Positions 11,451-22,718 of a stretch of 64,000 bases of DNA are shown here, in pieces. A program made the translations under genes and the position numbers. The notes below the pieces were generated by a model that searched no databases, was not told the DNA's origin, and saw only the letters and a list, made by a program, of their open reading frames with translations. How positions within the stretch are numbered: position 1 is the stretch's first letter; each line of letters opens with the position of its first letter. The DNA lies in contig NAJO01000009.1 in the NCBI GenBank assembly GCA_002077065.1, forward strand, positions 372,001-436,000, in the 5' to 3' direction. Source of the stretch: Cryoendolithus antarcticus (lineage: Eukaryota > Ascomycota > Dothideomycetes > Cladosporiales > Cladosporiaceae).

Positions 11451-11606
11451 GATTCTATCCATAGTTGAAGTGCGATCTCTAAGTGTCTATGCTTGTTTTC
11501 TGAGATTTATCGAGAATCAATCATTCAGTGTCATTCATCCCTCGAGGGTATCCCTCGGAGGCCATTAATCCTTGATCGCAGCCGTACTTTGATAATGCAT
11601 GCTACC

Positions 11607-12848
11607 TCATGGACTCAACAATCCGCCCCGCTTGAACGGTTTCGCAACAGCAAAGTCCAGCCTTGGAGCTATCTCATCCGGACACCAATTCGCTATGCCA
11701 TAACGCAGCCAATGCGCATAAGTGTGAAGCACATCGTCAGACCCAGGATTCGCTCTCCACAAGGAGCCGAGTGTTGGTCCAAGGAAGCGGAGAATGAGGC
11801 CATGGGCTAGCTTGAACCCGAAAGATTGTGACAAGCAGCTCTCGACGATGTCCCTCGCCCGAGCCTGCTTTTCATTTTCGCTCTCCCCCTGCTTCGGTAG
11901 TGGCAAAGACATGAGCTCGAATGCTAAATTGCCATTCCATGCCGTCTTCTCGTTGATGAGCTGACTCCCGCGCATGTACTCCATAGCGTACACATGCTTC
12001 GCAACATACTCTGGTCCATTCCAGTCATCTTGCTCGTCGATGCAGCCCATGACCATCTTCATGACTTGGCCTTGTGTGATGTAGTCGGTCAGTAATCTGC
12101 AAGCTTCATCGTGCGGCACACGCTTGCCGTTTTCTTCAAAAGACATGTCTCCATCAGCACCGATAAGAGGTACTCCCGCGAGCAGCGGACTTTTGGACAT
12201 GCCTTCAGTGCTCGACTCCCCGCCATCTTCAGCCCACAGCGCGAGGAAGAGTTTGTGGCATCGCGCGAAGAACTGATTGTCTGGCTTTGCACACAGGAAG
12301 TGGTTCGTCAAGTCACGTGCATTGACATCTCCGGCATTGTAGGTCATGATCTCGAAAGGTGAGTCCGCATTAGCCACAGTGTCGTTCCACAGCTTATCCA
12401 GATCCCCGATCTGCATGAGCCCTACGTCCGCGTACACACCGCCATACTTGAGCAGCAGTGGCCAGCGAACGAGATCAGAGGTATGCTGAGCCGAGTGATC
12501 ACCACCAATGACTCCATCGATGAATGCTTGAGGAAATGTTCCCGGGTCTTTGACATCTAAGTAATTGGCCACGTTCGAGGGGGAGCCTGGCAAGCGATCA
12601 ACGACACGGATGACCCAACCAGCGCGTGAGAAGCGTCGATGCCAGGCACGGACGTTGCGTTGTGTGTAAGGATGCATTGAAGCGAATGAAGAGTGCCAGA
12701 ACATCCAGACATTTTTGTCGTTGGCGATGGGGCCGGGGTTGAGGATGATCTGGTCGATTTCGGCGTCGGCACGAGTGTCGAGGAGGTGGACTGGGACTGG
12801 ATGGACGCCGGCGGGGATAGGATAGGTGGAGTCTTCCGACAATGCCAT
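11607..12848 (-). CDS. Sugar-transferase-like protein (GT32 / capsule-synthesis type fold)
   Basis: A single exon. From the ATG at 12848 (MALSEDSTYPIP) the product is 413 aa. An in-frame ATG at 12884 would add 12 residues that look unlike a conserved start. The segments KNVWMFWHSSFASMHPYTQR, VRAWHRRF, SDLVRWPLLLKYGGVYADVG and SLWRANPGSDD fit the GT-A-like family containing Och1/GT32 and bacterial caps_synth proteins. The metal-binding position usually written DxD reads Asp-Val-Gly here, so the canonical second Asp is absent. No signal peptide or transmembrane anchor is visible at the N-terminus, which argues against a classical Golgi enzyme. The acceptor and donor sugars cannot be inferred. 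Confidence 0.72.
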   Translation of the reverse strand: MALSEDSTYPIPAGVHPVPVHLLDTRADAEIDQIILNPGPIANDKNVWMFWHSSFASMHPYTQRNVRAWHRRFSRAGWVIRVVDRLPGSPSNVANYLDVKDPGTFPQAFIDGVIGGDHSAQHTSDLVRWPLLLKYGGVYADVGLMQIGDLDKLWNDTVANADSPFEIMTYNAGDVNARDLTNHFLCAKPDNQFFARCHKLFLALWAEDGGESSTEGMSKSPLLAGVPLIGADGDMSFEENGKRVPHDEACRLLTDYITQGQVMKMVMGCIDEQDDWNGPEYVAKHVYAMEYMRGSQLINEKTAWNGNLAFELMSLPLPKQGESENEKQARARDIVESCLSQSFGFKLAHGLILRFLGPTLGSLWRANPGSDDVLHTYAHWLRYGIANWCPDEIAPRLDFAVAKPFKRGGLLSP

Positions 12849-12884
12849 GTTGTTGCGCTGAGTGCAGTGGCAGAAAATATCCAC

Positions 12885-15800
12885 TCACGGTGAATTCAGA
12901 GGTGCGATTGCGATGTTAGACTTCGCGTGAAGGTTACGGAGGAAACATGCGGTATATATCTGCTAGACCAATCTTACTTACTGCTCAATTTAATCGTCTA
13001 GACAGTCCCACACGACAGTGTTTGTATCGTATCGCATCGAGGATGAGCCATGTCCACTCACGTCCGTGGAGATGCGGTCGAATCCGGAAGGCCCGTCTCC
13101 ACACAGATCCTCCTCCACGGTTTCACAGATTAATGGTCCTTCCGCGCTCGATCAGCCCATCTCACACGTACACGTATGCATCGCTTCTTCGCCGTCACTG
13201 CTTCCCAACTAGCTATAGCAGATCTTCGCAGCTCTAGCTGCGATATGCTCGGAAGTCATGCCCATCTCAGCTCTATTGATGTCGGGGGTTCTTTCGCATG
13301 AGTATCACATCAGCAAGCTCGATTATTGTTAGCCCAAGGATGGTTCAACAGGGCATAACGTCCGCCCGAACGATTCGCAGCGTAATGTGAAGTCGCCTGC
13401 GGTCAATTCCACACATTCTACTAGACTTGGGGTCTGAGCACGCTGTGCCATTCGCGTACTTGCCTACACTCCACCTTTCAACGACGAACACGGATTGCAC
13501 CTTTTGCACGCAAAGTCTCATACTGTTTTCACGCAGCATCTCCCTGCACATAAGCGGCACTCATAATAGCACTCTGGTGCTGCTACAGGTCGAAGAAGCA
13601 TTAGGAAGCTGCGTCCAGCAGTCCGATTCATCACTGGAAGTGAATAGACACGTTGGTCCTGGTGGTTACATGTATCGAGGGAGCGCGCTAGAATACGTCA
13701 GTCATTGAAGATCAAGGATCGCAGGTGGTGGATCGAGGCATTGGAAAACACGAGTTCTTCCTGGTGTGATACAGGGAAGATGGGGTATATCACACTTTGA
13801 CATGATTGATGCATCTGAGATCTGCTTCGCTTTACCCGTCTTTCTCGCTGCAACGAGGTACCAACGGCCGCTCCCACCTTGACAGTGTAAATACTCTGTT
13901 CTACTTACGAGTGATCATAGCGTAGACAATCCCCTTCTGACAACTCTTCAATGGTATGCTTACGCAGGGTTGTGCATGAGCTTCGCCCTGAGTACGCGAA
14001 AATCTGCATGCTGAACCACCTCTATGTACTTGAACATCCGAGTGGGCGCAGGATCGTGCAGCGGCTCCATTGAGCGCAATGCATGAAAGGCGCATTGAGC
14101 ATGCTGCAGCTTGCCGACCTCGCCGTGGCCGCGAACGAGCGTGTAGTGCACAAAGAGATGCCTGATTATTGTGGGGGTCGGAGTTACTCACAGGTTTGGT
14201 CATCAGGAGCGGTACAGACTTCGGCCGGCCATTCTATATGCGGGATATACTTCGTGCTGCACCGTACCTCAATAGGTCTGTCTGCACAGGCGACTGGTCT
14301 TGGGCTCACCAGGTGTGAGCTGGGCAGGAGGCCTGCATAGTCTTTCAGTCGCGATTCCACTACAGCGGTCATGTGCACTGTCATGGTCAAGGTCCGATTG
14401 TGCTTTATGTTGTCTTGCTCCCGATGAGAGCGCGGCGTCCCTGAAATGCTCCGCTGTCACGCAAACATCGAGGCGACCGCAGTCAGACTCAGCCTTGCGG
14501 GCGGCTGAATGCAACCTACAGCAACGCGGAAGGTCTCGTTACAGATGTTGATGCGAAGGGAGCGTCAGTGATGCAGTCATCATCCATGTTGTTACAGAGA
14601 GAGCTTGGATACGTTGCATGCCGGAGCGCGACACCTCGTCCAAGATTGCCCTAAATCTACCGAGACATGCGAGTCACGGGACCGCGCGGCCTAGGATTCA
14701 GCTATGTGTGAGCGACACAGGCATCTCCACGTCTTGCTGACGCACGAGGGATTGTGTGCATGATGGGGATCAAACAAGGCAGACACCCTGGTCGCGCTTC
14801 CACCACAAGTGGTGACTCTGCTAGGGCTGGCCGTCGAATGAAAGAGCCCGAAGCTCATGGTGCGGACTATGTGGCTGACCTATGTAGCTTTGATTTTGCA
14901 AGCATGGGAAGGTAGCGTACATGTAGGGCGTGACGCTGTGAGAGATCTCGCATCGCCGAGGAGCGAAGTGAGAAACGACAGCAAATGGATAAACCGGAAT
15001 GCAGTGGTGGCTCGGCATTCACAGCTAGTGCTGTGGGGACGCACGCAATTGTATGACAGAGTTTCGCAACGGTCGGTGTCGGTGTGGCTCGTGGGCAAGA
15101 TGCGTAAAGTCTATATTTGCCAGCGTTATGGTGCGGTGGGGAAACGCACATCACAATCCTTCGTCAGTTGGGAATACGAGGAGGGGGAATTGTGTGATTG
15201 GCACAGGCATGCAGTCTTGGCCATGATGATGTTCTCGCTTCTTCGCATGCCGTGTTCCGGCACTTGAGTGGATTGCGCCAACATGCTGGGACGCTGCGAA
15301 CCAGCATGTCGTCCTTCACGCAGCCCTGTCACGTTTGAGCCTTTGAGGCGCAGCTTTCTGCCGTGCTCGGAGATCAGTACCGAGTTTCACTCAAATTCCC
15401 TTTCGTTTGCGGATGCTGACGGGTCGATGACCTGATGCCTGTGAGCTCCAGCGCGAGCATCTCCTTCACATGAAAGCACGAACAGCGCACGTCAGGATGA
15501 TGTACGCCATGTGCGTCTCCGGTGTGGGGTGCGTTGGCAGGTTTCTTGTGATGCGGCTCGGATAGTTGCTGCACGTACACGAGGCGTCGTAGGTTCGCGT
15601 GGGGTTTGTGCATGCAGCCAGTCCTGTGAGCACACTTGCGGAGAAGGATGCGAAATGCCACGTCGCTCCTTACAAGCCCATCATGAGCCGCTTGCCCAAT
15701 AATGCCGCCGGGTTTGTGGCGCTGTAGGGCAAGATCAGCATGTTTCATCGTGGAGGAGTGGAATTCATTGCTAGCGCACACTCCTTTCGAGACGAATACC

Positions 15801-16388
15801 TGCGATCCCTAATTTCGCTGCCGCAGATTCCACCTTGCCCAAGGTAAGTGGTGACGTATACCCTGTCACATCTCTCGGACCGGACGCATCGTCAAATCTT
15901 CTCTCGCGACTCGGTCAGCTAGCGTGGGTTGAAGCTGCGGGTACCTGGACTCGGACAAAGGCAAATGTGGCTCAACCGGCCAAGCGCTGTCGCAAACCCG
16001 CTCTTCCACAAAGGAGCCGCTCGCTCATGCTGACACCGATCCCCCAAGCGGAGTCCTCGGAATGTCCGTCATCGCCGTGCGTGTCTATTATCGCAGCCAA
16101 GCGAATTGTGGTCAAGTCGGCCATCCTGACCTTGAGACCTTGAAGTGGTTGTACCTTCCCTCACTGCCATCTCGGTTCACCGTCCAAGCTTCACGCCTTC
16201 GGCACGACAAACTCTCAACTTTCTCGAAAATCCTCCTGAGATTGCTACTCACTACATCACCCACTACGCTCTCTGGAATACTATCGCACGCTGTCTGACT
16301 TCATACGCTCCTTAACAGCAAATCAAACGCGACAATACGACCGTCTCATCTTACGCCACACTATACAGTATTCTACACGACGCCACGT
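12885..16388. other. Gene-poor stretch, 3.5 kb
   Basis: There are no convincing full-length genes on either strand. Composition is similar to the flanks, not AT-rich, so there is no obvious repeat-induced mutation. ORFs of 70-136 codons occur in overlapping frames and look random. The exception is an exon-like minus-strand segment at about 13973-14166, listed separately. ACATGTA palindromic words recur (for example near 13669 and 14918), but they also occur elsewhere in the window. Confidence 0.45.
13973..14166 (-). pseudogene. Exon-like coding fragment, family unknown
   Basis: The minus strand reads an open, coding-like frame of about 65 codons. It contains HYTLVRGHGEVGKLQHAQCA, then LRSMEPLHDPAPTRMFKYIE, then VVQHADFRVLRAKLMHNPA. 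It ends at a good GTAAGC donor (13973-13968). Third positions are mostly G/C and amino-acid use is balanced, unlike the surrounding ORFs. Upstream, an AATAATCAG acceptor precedes it. I could not find a neighbouring exon in matching phase that extends it into a full gene, so it may be one exon of an unresolved gene or the remnant of a decayed one. No function is proposed. Confidence 0.3.
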
Positions 16389-16691
16389 TCAGCGAAGCGG
16401 TAAACCACACACCCCACCCTGCACTCCGCCTCGCAGGAACGTATTATTACCTACCTTAAAACACGAGCTGCAGGCAGCGTCCTCCTCTTTTGCGCAGCGA
16501 CGCACCTCTACGGCGTCCGGCGTCAACTGACCGCACGCGTGCCTCAGGTAGGCCAAATACAGCTCCGCGCTGGCGTGGGTCTGATCGCTTATCCACACCG
16601 CGCTCCCACTTGAATTGCAACCCGACATATCTGTGAAGGCAACCTCTGTGCGACTGTCTGTGTAGTAGCGAGGCAGGAAGGCGTTCAACAT
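16389..16691 (-). CDS. Candidate small Cys-containing protein, head-to-head with PLC
   Basis: A 100-codon minus-strand ORF starts at 16691. Its codons have coding-like third positions through about residue 80 and include Cys at several sites (SGCNSSG, RHACGQ, RRCAKEEDAACSSCFK). A GTAGGT donor-like site follows FK. Splicing out a 39-nt intron to the next CAG would keep the frame and the same stop, giving 87 aa. No signal peptide is obvious. It lies only about 60 bp upstream of the PLC start on the opposite strand, so it may overlap the PLC 5' UTR. The family is unknown. It may be spurious. Confidence 0.35.
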   Translation of the reverse strand: MLNAFLPRYYTDSRTEVAFTDMSGCNSSGSAVWISDQTHASAELYLAYLRHACGQLTPDAVEVRRCAKEEDAACSSCFKVGNNTFLRGGVQGGVCGLPLR

Positions 16692-16751
16692 GCGTCGTCA
16701 AGCCGATGCATAGCGACTCGCAAGACCAACACCTTCTCTCACACACTCGAC

Positions 16752-19700
16752 ATGAATCTAGCATTCCCGGCTCATATGCCACCACAGGATGGATCAAACG
16801 GCACGTCTCCCACCGCAGACAAATCTGAGGTGTCATCTGCACAGATCGCAGGTCCGATCAAACCTTTCATCAACACTGCAGTGGCCATGACAGTAACGCC
16901 AGCGTCGGCTGCCGGAGCAAACAGTGCTGCTTCCTCTGCTAGGAGTAGTCCATCAATGCAAAAGTCGATGCTTCGACATCGCCAACCATCGATGCGAGAT
17001 CTTACGCAAGAAATAGACGCCTCGCCTCAGGTAAATATGGCAATGTCGCCATTTGCTCCTTCCGTGAGGCCATTCCATGACCGGTCACATTCACCGCATA
17101 CACGCATTGTACCACAGACTTCCATGGCCGAAGCGATATCAGCGGGCAGGAGCCCTGGCCTCATTCGTCGAATGTCGCGTGGCGCTTCGAACAGACTCAG
17201 GCGCCGGGCTTCGACAACGCACAACCTGCGTATGCGGGATCAAAGTGCTGGACCTGTACTCATGCGGCGCCGTAGTGATAGCAACGGAGCGTCTGATGCT
17301 GATCAAGACATATCAGACTGCGAGCCTCTACCGCCGACAAAGGAGACCGAAGTCTCCCCTATCTCTCGAAGTGATGGTCTTGGGATTTCGCTTCCCAGAC
17401 CAAGCAACGCATCGAGTGTGCTCTCGGGTTTCGAAGGCGGCATCGCGCCTGCAATACATGCTGTGCTCGAGCAGGGCACTTGGTGCGACAAAGTCTCCGC
17501 TAATAAAACCAAACGCATCAAAATATGGCTTGACACGAATGCGGCGCGAGTTTGCTGGCATCCGACGAATTCAGCAAAATCGTTCTTTATCGACGATGTT
17601 CGCGAAATACGCGTCGGAGCTGATGCCCGCAATGCTCGGGACGATGCCCAGGTCCAGCCTGAGGACGAGAACCGGATGATCTCGATCATCTACCAGGGTC
17701 TGACACGGTCTAAGGGTAGCCACATGAAGTACATGCACCTCAGGACTCCCGACGCATATATCACCAATCTCTGGGTGGAGGCACTCGACCAGGTGACACG
17801 CGAACGGACCGCCATCATGAATGCCTTGTCCTCTTCGACAGATAAGAGTGAAGTGAGCATTACTATGGCATGGAATCAGGCTATGAGCCGTAAGACTGCC
17901 GATCAGCCTGCGGCGTTCACCCTCGAGGACGCTAGAAGGCTTTGCCGACAACTCGAAATCAATTGCACACCCGGCACGGTCAAGACACACTTCGACTGGA
18001 TCAACCCAGAACGTACCGGACAGCTCTCGCGATCGCAGTTCAAGGACTTTGTTAACTCGTTCAAGGAGCGTAAGGACATCCAACACGAGTGGCGCAACCT
18101 CACCATGGGCACCGACCGTGAGATTGATGAGCCGCAGTTTCTCGACTTCTTGCGCATGATCCAAAAGATCGACGTGGCCAAAGATGTCGCGCACTGGTCA
18201 ACCGTGTTTGACAAGTTTGCCAAAGCCGTGCCTGCGGGCAGTCAGACTTCACTGGAACAAACGCCACGCGTGAAGAAGATCATGAACGCACAAGGATTCA
18301 AGAACTTCTTGACATCTTCCTGGAATGCGCCTCTGAAACTGAGTAAGGGAGACGAGGTTCTGGATCGGCCCATCAACGAGTACTTCATATCTAGCTCTCA
18401 CAACACCTATCTCTTGGGACGGCAAGTGGCGGGATCTTCGAGCGTCGAGGGCTACGTTGCAGCGCTTGTGAAGGGATGTCGATGCATAGAGATCGATTGC
18501 TGGGATGGCGACGATGGCCGACCTGTAGTAACCCACGGTCGTACAATGACAACGAGGATCGCGTTCGCCGACTGCGTATCCGTGATCAGCCGATATGCCT
18601 TCCACTCGACACCTTACCCACTTATCATCTCCCTAGAAGTACATTGCAGCGCTGAGCAGCAGCAGGTCATGGTCGACCTGATGCTCAAGCACTGGGCGGA
18701 TGAGCTTTGTACAGAACCCATCATGTCAAACTCGATCAACCTCCCATCACCGGAGGAGCTGAAGAACAAAATTCTGATCAAAGTCAAGGCTTCGGAAGAA
18801 AGTGGCTACAGTCAAGGTGCTACGGATACACCGACTAGCCAGACGCGATCGCGGAGTCTGAGCTCGGCGCTTGCTAATGCAGGCATATCAGACTCGAGCT
18901 ACATGACACTGTCGCCTCGCGTAGCTAGCCCTCCAGGCGCCAGTCCTCTCGACCACATGGCGAATGGAACATCCACCCCTCGCGGATCGACCATGACGAT
19001 GACGCCAAGCGTCTCGAGTGATGATAGTGATGAGGTAGCTGCGGCCTTGGAAAGATCAGCCAAGCGACGCAACACCAGCAAGATCATACCCGAGCTTGGT
19101 GCTCTGGGTGTGTACGCGCAAGGCATCAAATACGCGGGCTTCACTGCGCAGAACGCCAAGACTTACAATCACGTCTTCTCCTTTGCCGAGAACACCTTCA
19201 TCAAGCGTTGTACAGATGCGACAGACAGCAAAGCCATGCTCGAGAAGCACAACATGCGGCACCTCATGCGCGTATATCCTGGAGCCAGGCGTATCGACTC
19301 ATCGAACTTCAATCCTCTGCAGGCATGGCGTCGCGGAGTCCAGATGGCCGCGCTGAATTGGCAGACATATGATATCCACATGCAGATGAATCAGGCAATG
19401 TTTGCTGCAGGATCCGACCGCCTGGGCTATGTCCTGAAGCCGGAGGAATTGCGCCATGCAAAGCATCTGCCCATTGCCGACATCCTCGCCGATGGGCTCG
19501 AGCACAAGGAGAAGAAGGGCAAGAAGCTTGTCAAGTTCGATGTCAACGTCATCTCGGCGCAGCGTCTGCCGCGTCCTCGCAACACATCCACGGAAGGAGG
19601 GATGAACCCTTATGTCGAGGTGGAGATGTACTGCGCTGATGAGAAGAGTCTGGACACTGCGAGGGGTGAAGGAGGCACCAATGCATCTGCTCGTGATGGC

Positions 19701-20225
19701 ATGCTGGGCATCGGATCACCGCTTCGTCATCGCACGCGCATCATCGAAGGCAATGGCTTCGATCCGCAATTCAACACTCGTCTGGCGCTGTCTGTGCAAA
19801 CAAAGCATCAGAGCTTGATCTTTGTGCGTTGGACAGTCTGGAATTCGCCTGAAGCCAACAGCACGTCGACGAACAACACCCTACTTGCGACCTTCACAGC
19901 CAAGCTCGACAGTCTACAGCAAGGACTGCGTCACATCCCTCTCTTCAATCCGAACGGTGAACAGTACAGAGACGCGAAGCTGTTCGTCAAGATCCATAAA
20001 GAAGCGCCTGTAGCCTTGAGCTCTGATGACTACACTCGGCAACTACCCGACCTCTCTGGCTCACCGAGACCGGAGCCACCACGTACCGGACGCACCTGGC
20101 CGCGCTTCGGCATCTTCAGTCGCAGCACGAGTGAGCGAAGGCGCCGCGAGCAATTGGCTGACCCGCGTGGCTCGCTGAGTAGGACTTCGAGCATCGAGCG
20201 AACGTTCCTGTCCGATGTGCGATGA
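16752..20225 (+). CDS. PLC1: Phosphoinositide-specific phospholipase C
   Basis: A single exon of 1157 aa. Family knowledge: it hydrolyses PIP2 to inositol trisphosphate and diacylglycerol in calcium signalling. Domains in order: a disordered Ser-rich N-terminus (1-235), a PH-like domain (about 240-355, starting WCDKVSANKTKRIKIWL), an EF-hand-like region (about 380-500), the catalytic X domain (about 535-680) with PINEYFISSSHNTYL and VVTHGRTMT carrying the two catalytic His, a Ser/Thr-rich linker of about 90 residues, the Y domain (about 775-905, with LGALGVYAQGIKYAGF and SSNFNPLQAWRRGVQM), and a C2 domain (about 925-1090). The tail is basic and Ser/Arg-rich. The length exceeds yeast Plc1 (869 aa) mainly at the N-terminus and linker. 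The start at 16752 has no upstream in-frame ATG. Confidence 0.95.
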   Translation: MNLAFPAHMPPQDGSNGTSPTADKSEVSSAQIAGPIKPFINTAVAMTVTPASAAGANSAASSARSSPSMQKSMLRHRQPSMRDLTQEIDASPQVNMAMSPFAPSVRPFHDRSHSPHTRIVPQTSMAEAISAGRSPGLIRRMSRGASNRLRRRASTTHNLRMRDQSAGPVLMRRRSDSNGASDADQDISDCEPLPPTKETEVSPISRSDGLGISLPRPSNASSVLSGFEGGIAPAIHAVLEQGTWCDKVSANKTKRIKIWLDTNAARVCWHPTNSAKSFFIDDVREIRVGADARNARDDAQVQPEDENRMISIIYQGLTRSKGSHMKYMHLRTPDAYITNLWVEALDQVTRERTAIMNALSSSTDKSEVSITMAWNQAMSRKTADQPAAFTLEDARRLCRQLEINCTPGTVKTHFDWINPERTGQLSRSQFKDFVNSFKERKDIQHEWRNLTMGTDREIDEPQFLDFLRMIQKIDVAKDVAHWSTVFDKFAKAVPAGSQTSLEQTPRVKKIMNAQGFKNFLTSSWNAPLKLSKGDEVLDRPINEYFISSSHNTYLLGRQVAGSSSVEGYVAALVKGCRCIEIDCWDGDDGRPVVTHGRTMTTRIAFADCVSVISRYAFHSTPYPLIISLEVHCSAEQQQVMVDLMLKHWADELCTEPIMSNSINLPSPEELKNKILIKVKASEESGYSQGATDTPTSQTRSRSLSSALANAGISDSSYMTLSPRVASPPGASPLDHMANGTSTPRGSTMTMTPSVSSDDSDEVAAALERSAKRRNTSKIIPELGALGVYAQGIKYAGFTAQNAKTYNHVFSFAENTFIKRCTDATDSKAMLEKHNMRHLMRVYPGARRIDSSNFNPLQAWRRGVQMAALNWQTYDIHMQMNQAMFAAGSDRLGYVLKPEELRHAKHLPIADILADGLEHKEKKGKKLVKFDVNVISAQRLPRPRNTSTEGGMNPYVEVEMYCADEKSLDTARGEGGTNASARDGMLGIGSPLRHRTRIIEGNGFDPQFNTRLALSVQTKHQSLIFVRWTVWNSPEANSTSTNNTLLATFTAKLDSLQQGLRHIPLFNPNGEQYRDAKLFVKIHKEAPVALSSDDYTRQLPDLSGSPRPEPPRTGRTWPRFGIFSRSTSERRRREQLADPRGSLSRTSSIERTFLSDVR

Positions 20226-20843
20226 TGAATACTGAACGAATCCCCTTTGTTACCATTAACCTACTAGACTGGCGTTCGGGCAACGCTGCCCGTGGGGCGG
20301 CACGGCGTTTTAAGCTGTATGCCAGCTGTATACCCAACTTTCGCTCTGGCTTTGGAGGCTTATGGACCTGGGTAGGCACTGCTGTGCAATGAAGGAAACA
20401 CACTGCATTTTGGAGACTTGGGGGGTATAATGACTGTAGCATATAGCGGGCCACATGGGAGGAGAGGAGCATGTCGGCGCTCGCACTGTACTGTATACAG
20501 CATCTGCCGGGCTGGATCTGGGATGTCGGGGTGATGATGGGCTGGGTAGGATGTCGAGGAACTCGCTTAGCGGCTGATTTAGAAGATGAGCATACCTGGC
20601 GATATCCATAGATGGACCGAACCATGACACCCAACAGATTCTTCCTACTTCAATTGCGATGTTTCTCAATAACGTGATCGTGGTCACTTCGAACAAGCAG
20701 ATTCTTAGCTCGCTCATTCTCGGTCTAACACCCCCGTTCGGGACAGGCGTCATCCAGCTCATCACCTGCACCTACATCCATCACATCTTATCAGACCTTG
20801 ACTTATACACTGCACACAATTATTAGATTGTACCACATCAATC
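20226..20843. other. Intergenic, 618 bp
   Basis: This is the interval between the PLC stop and the NFS1 start on the same strand. Overlapping minus-strand ORFs here (up to 172 codons) lack coding-like composition. It presumably holds the PLC 3' UTR and the NFS1 promoter. Confidence 0.5.
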
Positions 20844-22594
20844 ATGTCGCATACCGTTCCCAATACTGCGCGGCAAGCGCTGCGCCAATGCTCGCGCCAG
20901 ATCTCAAGCTCGTCGTCCACCTTCGCCACCCAAGTACCAAGAGCCTGCATCGCCAGCACCCAACGCCGCACATATGTGTCCAAGACATCACCCAAGAGCT
21001 ATGTCTCGGAGTCCTCGCCCAAGAACGCCACAGTCAGCGTCGACACGACCATCAAAGCCGATCATGCAGCCTTTTTATCCCAGACTGGGACGAGGCCGCA
21101 AGATGCCATCATGCCCACGACCGGCATGCCAGCGGACGCCATGATGAGCCCTGCGGCTGGCATACTCAAGCAAGCCACAGTCATGGATGAAGGCACACGA
21201 CCGATATACCTCGACATGCAAGCTACGACGCCCACAGACCCGCGAGTGCTGGACGCTATGTTGCCATATATGACGGGCATGTATGGCAACCCGCACAGTC
21301 GGACTCACGCCTACGGATGGGAGACTGACAAGGCTGTTGAAGTGGCGAGAGGGCACATCGCGGCCCTGATCGGCGCAGATCCGAAGGAGGTTATCTTCAC
21401 TTCGGGAGCTACGGAGAGCAATAACATGAGCATCAAGGGTGTGGCGAGATTCTTCAAGCGGAGTGGAAAGAAGAACCACATCATCACATGCCAGACAGAG
21501 CACAAGTGCGTGCTTGACAGCTGTCGGCATTTGCAAGACGAGGGCTTCGAGATCACGTATCTGCCTGTGCAGGAAGATGGACTGATCAGCATGGAGGCGT
21601 TGGAGAAGGCTATGCGCCCGGAGACGGCGCTTGTCAGCATCATGATGGTGAACAACGAGATTGGTGTTGTGCAGCCGATGGAGGAGATCGGCAAGCTATG
21701 TCGGAGTAAGAAGATCTTCTTCCACACAGATGCGGCGCAGGCTGTGGGCAAGATCGAGGTGGATGTGAACAAAATGAATGTGGATCTGATGAGTATCTCT
21801 GGGCATAAGATCTACGGACCTAAGGGTATTGGAGCTTGCTACGTGAGGCGGCGGCCGAGGGTACGCATTGATCCGATCATCAGTGGAGGTGGCCAGGAGA
21901 GAGGACTAAGGAGTGGCACGATTGCGCCACCGCTTGTCATTGGGTTCGGAGAGGCTGCGAGGATTGCGAAGGAGGAGATGGATGTGAGTTGCCCTGCTTT
22001 TTCCTCTGATGTTTTCGACCAGCATGATTATATGCTACACATGCATGGCTTTCTGAGCGTGCCTTGACCGGCACATCACAGTGCTGAAACAGCACCCTGT
22101 ATGACTTGCATTCTTGCAACCATCAATTTCGCAGACGCAGATGACCTGAACATGACTGACATGATTCGCAGTACGACACCAAGCGCATCAACTCCCTCTC
22201 CGAACGCCTTTCCTCTGGTCTCTTGGCAATGGAACACACCACCATGAACGGATCTACCGCCCACCGCTACCCCGGCTGCGTCAACGTCTCATTCGCCTAC
22301 GTCGAAGGCGAGTCCCTACTTATGGCACTGAAAGACATTGCTCTTTCATCCGGCTCAGCCTGCACATCAGCTTCTCTCGAGCCGTCATACGTACTACGAG
22401 CACTGGGAAGCAGCGACGAGAGCGCGCACAGCAGTATCAGGTTCGGTATTGGCCGGTTCACTACCGATGAGGAAATCGACTACGTTCTCAACGCTGTAAA
22501 GCAGCGAGTGACGTTCTTGCGAGAGCTCAGTCCGCTATGGGAGTTGGTGCAAGAGGGCGTGGATTTGAACACGATCGAGTGGAGCCAGCACTGA
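20844..22594 (+). CDS. NFS1: Mitochondrial cysteine desulfurase
   Basis: Two exons, 20844-21983 and 22172-22594, give 520 aa. The 188-nt intron (GTGAGT...TTCGCAG, phase 0) is the longest clear intron in the window. Family knowledge: a PLP enzyme that removes sulfur from cysteine for Fe-S cluster assembly and tRNA thiolation. The N-terminal 100 residues are Ser/Arg/Gln-rich with few acids, fitting a mitochondrial presequence. Motifs seen: [28 protein letters not shown], the TEHKC cofactor His, [12 protein letters not shown] with the Schiff-base Lys, [12 protein letters not shown], and the [14 protein letters not shown] loop with the catalytic Cys at about residue 444. All key residues are present and the C-terminus ([18 protein letters not shown]) is typical. 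Confidence 0.97.
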
Positions 22595-22718
22595 TCCTGT
22601 AGATTACTTGTAATGAGGCTGCGGTATTGCTTTGCAGTACCATGTACACATGACCATACATTATCGACCGTACATTATCGACCATCTGACTTCACCCTGC
22701 TGACGTCCTCTCCCACTA

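Noticed and set aside
14857..15267. 136-codon plus-strand ORF in gene-poor DNA
   Set aside because: Composition is not coding-like, it overlaps open frames on the other strand, and no family is recognised.
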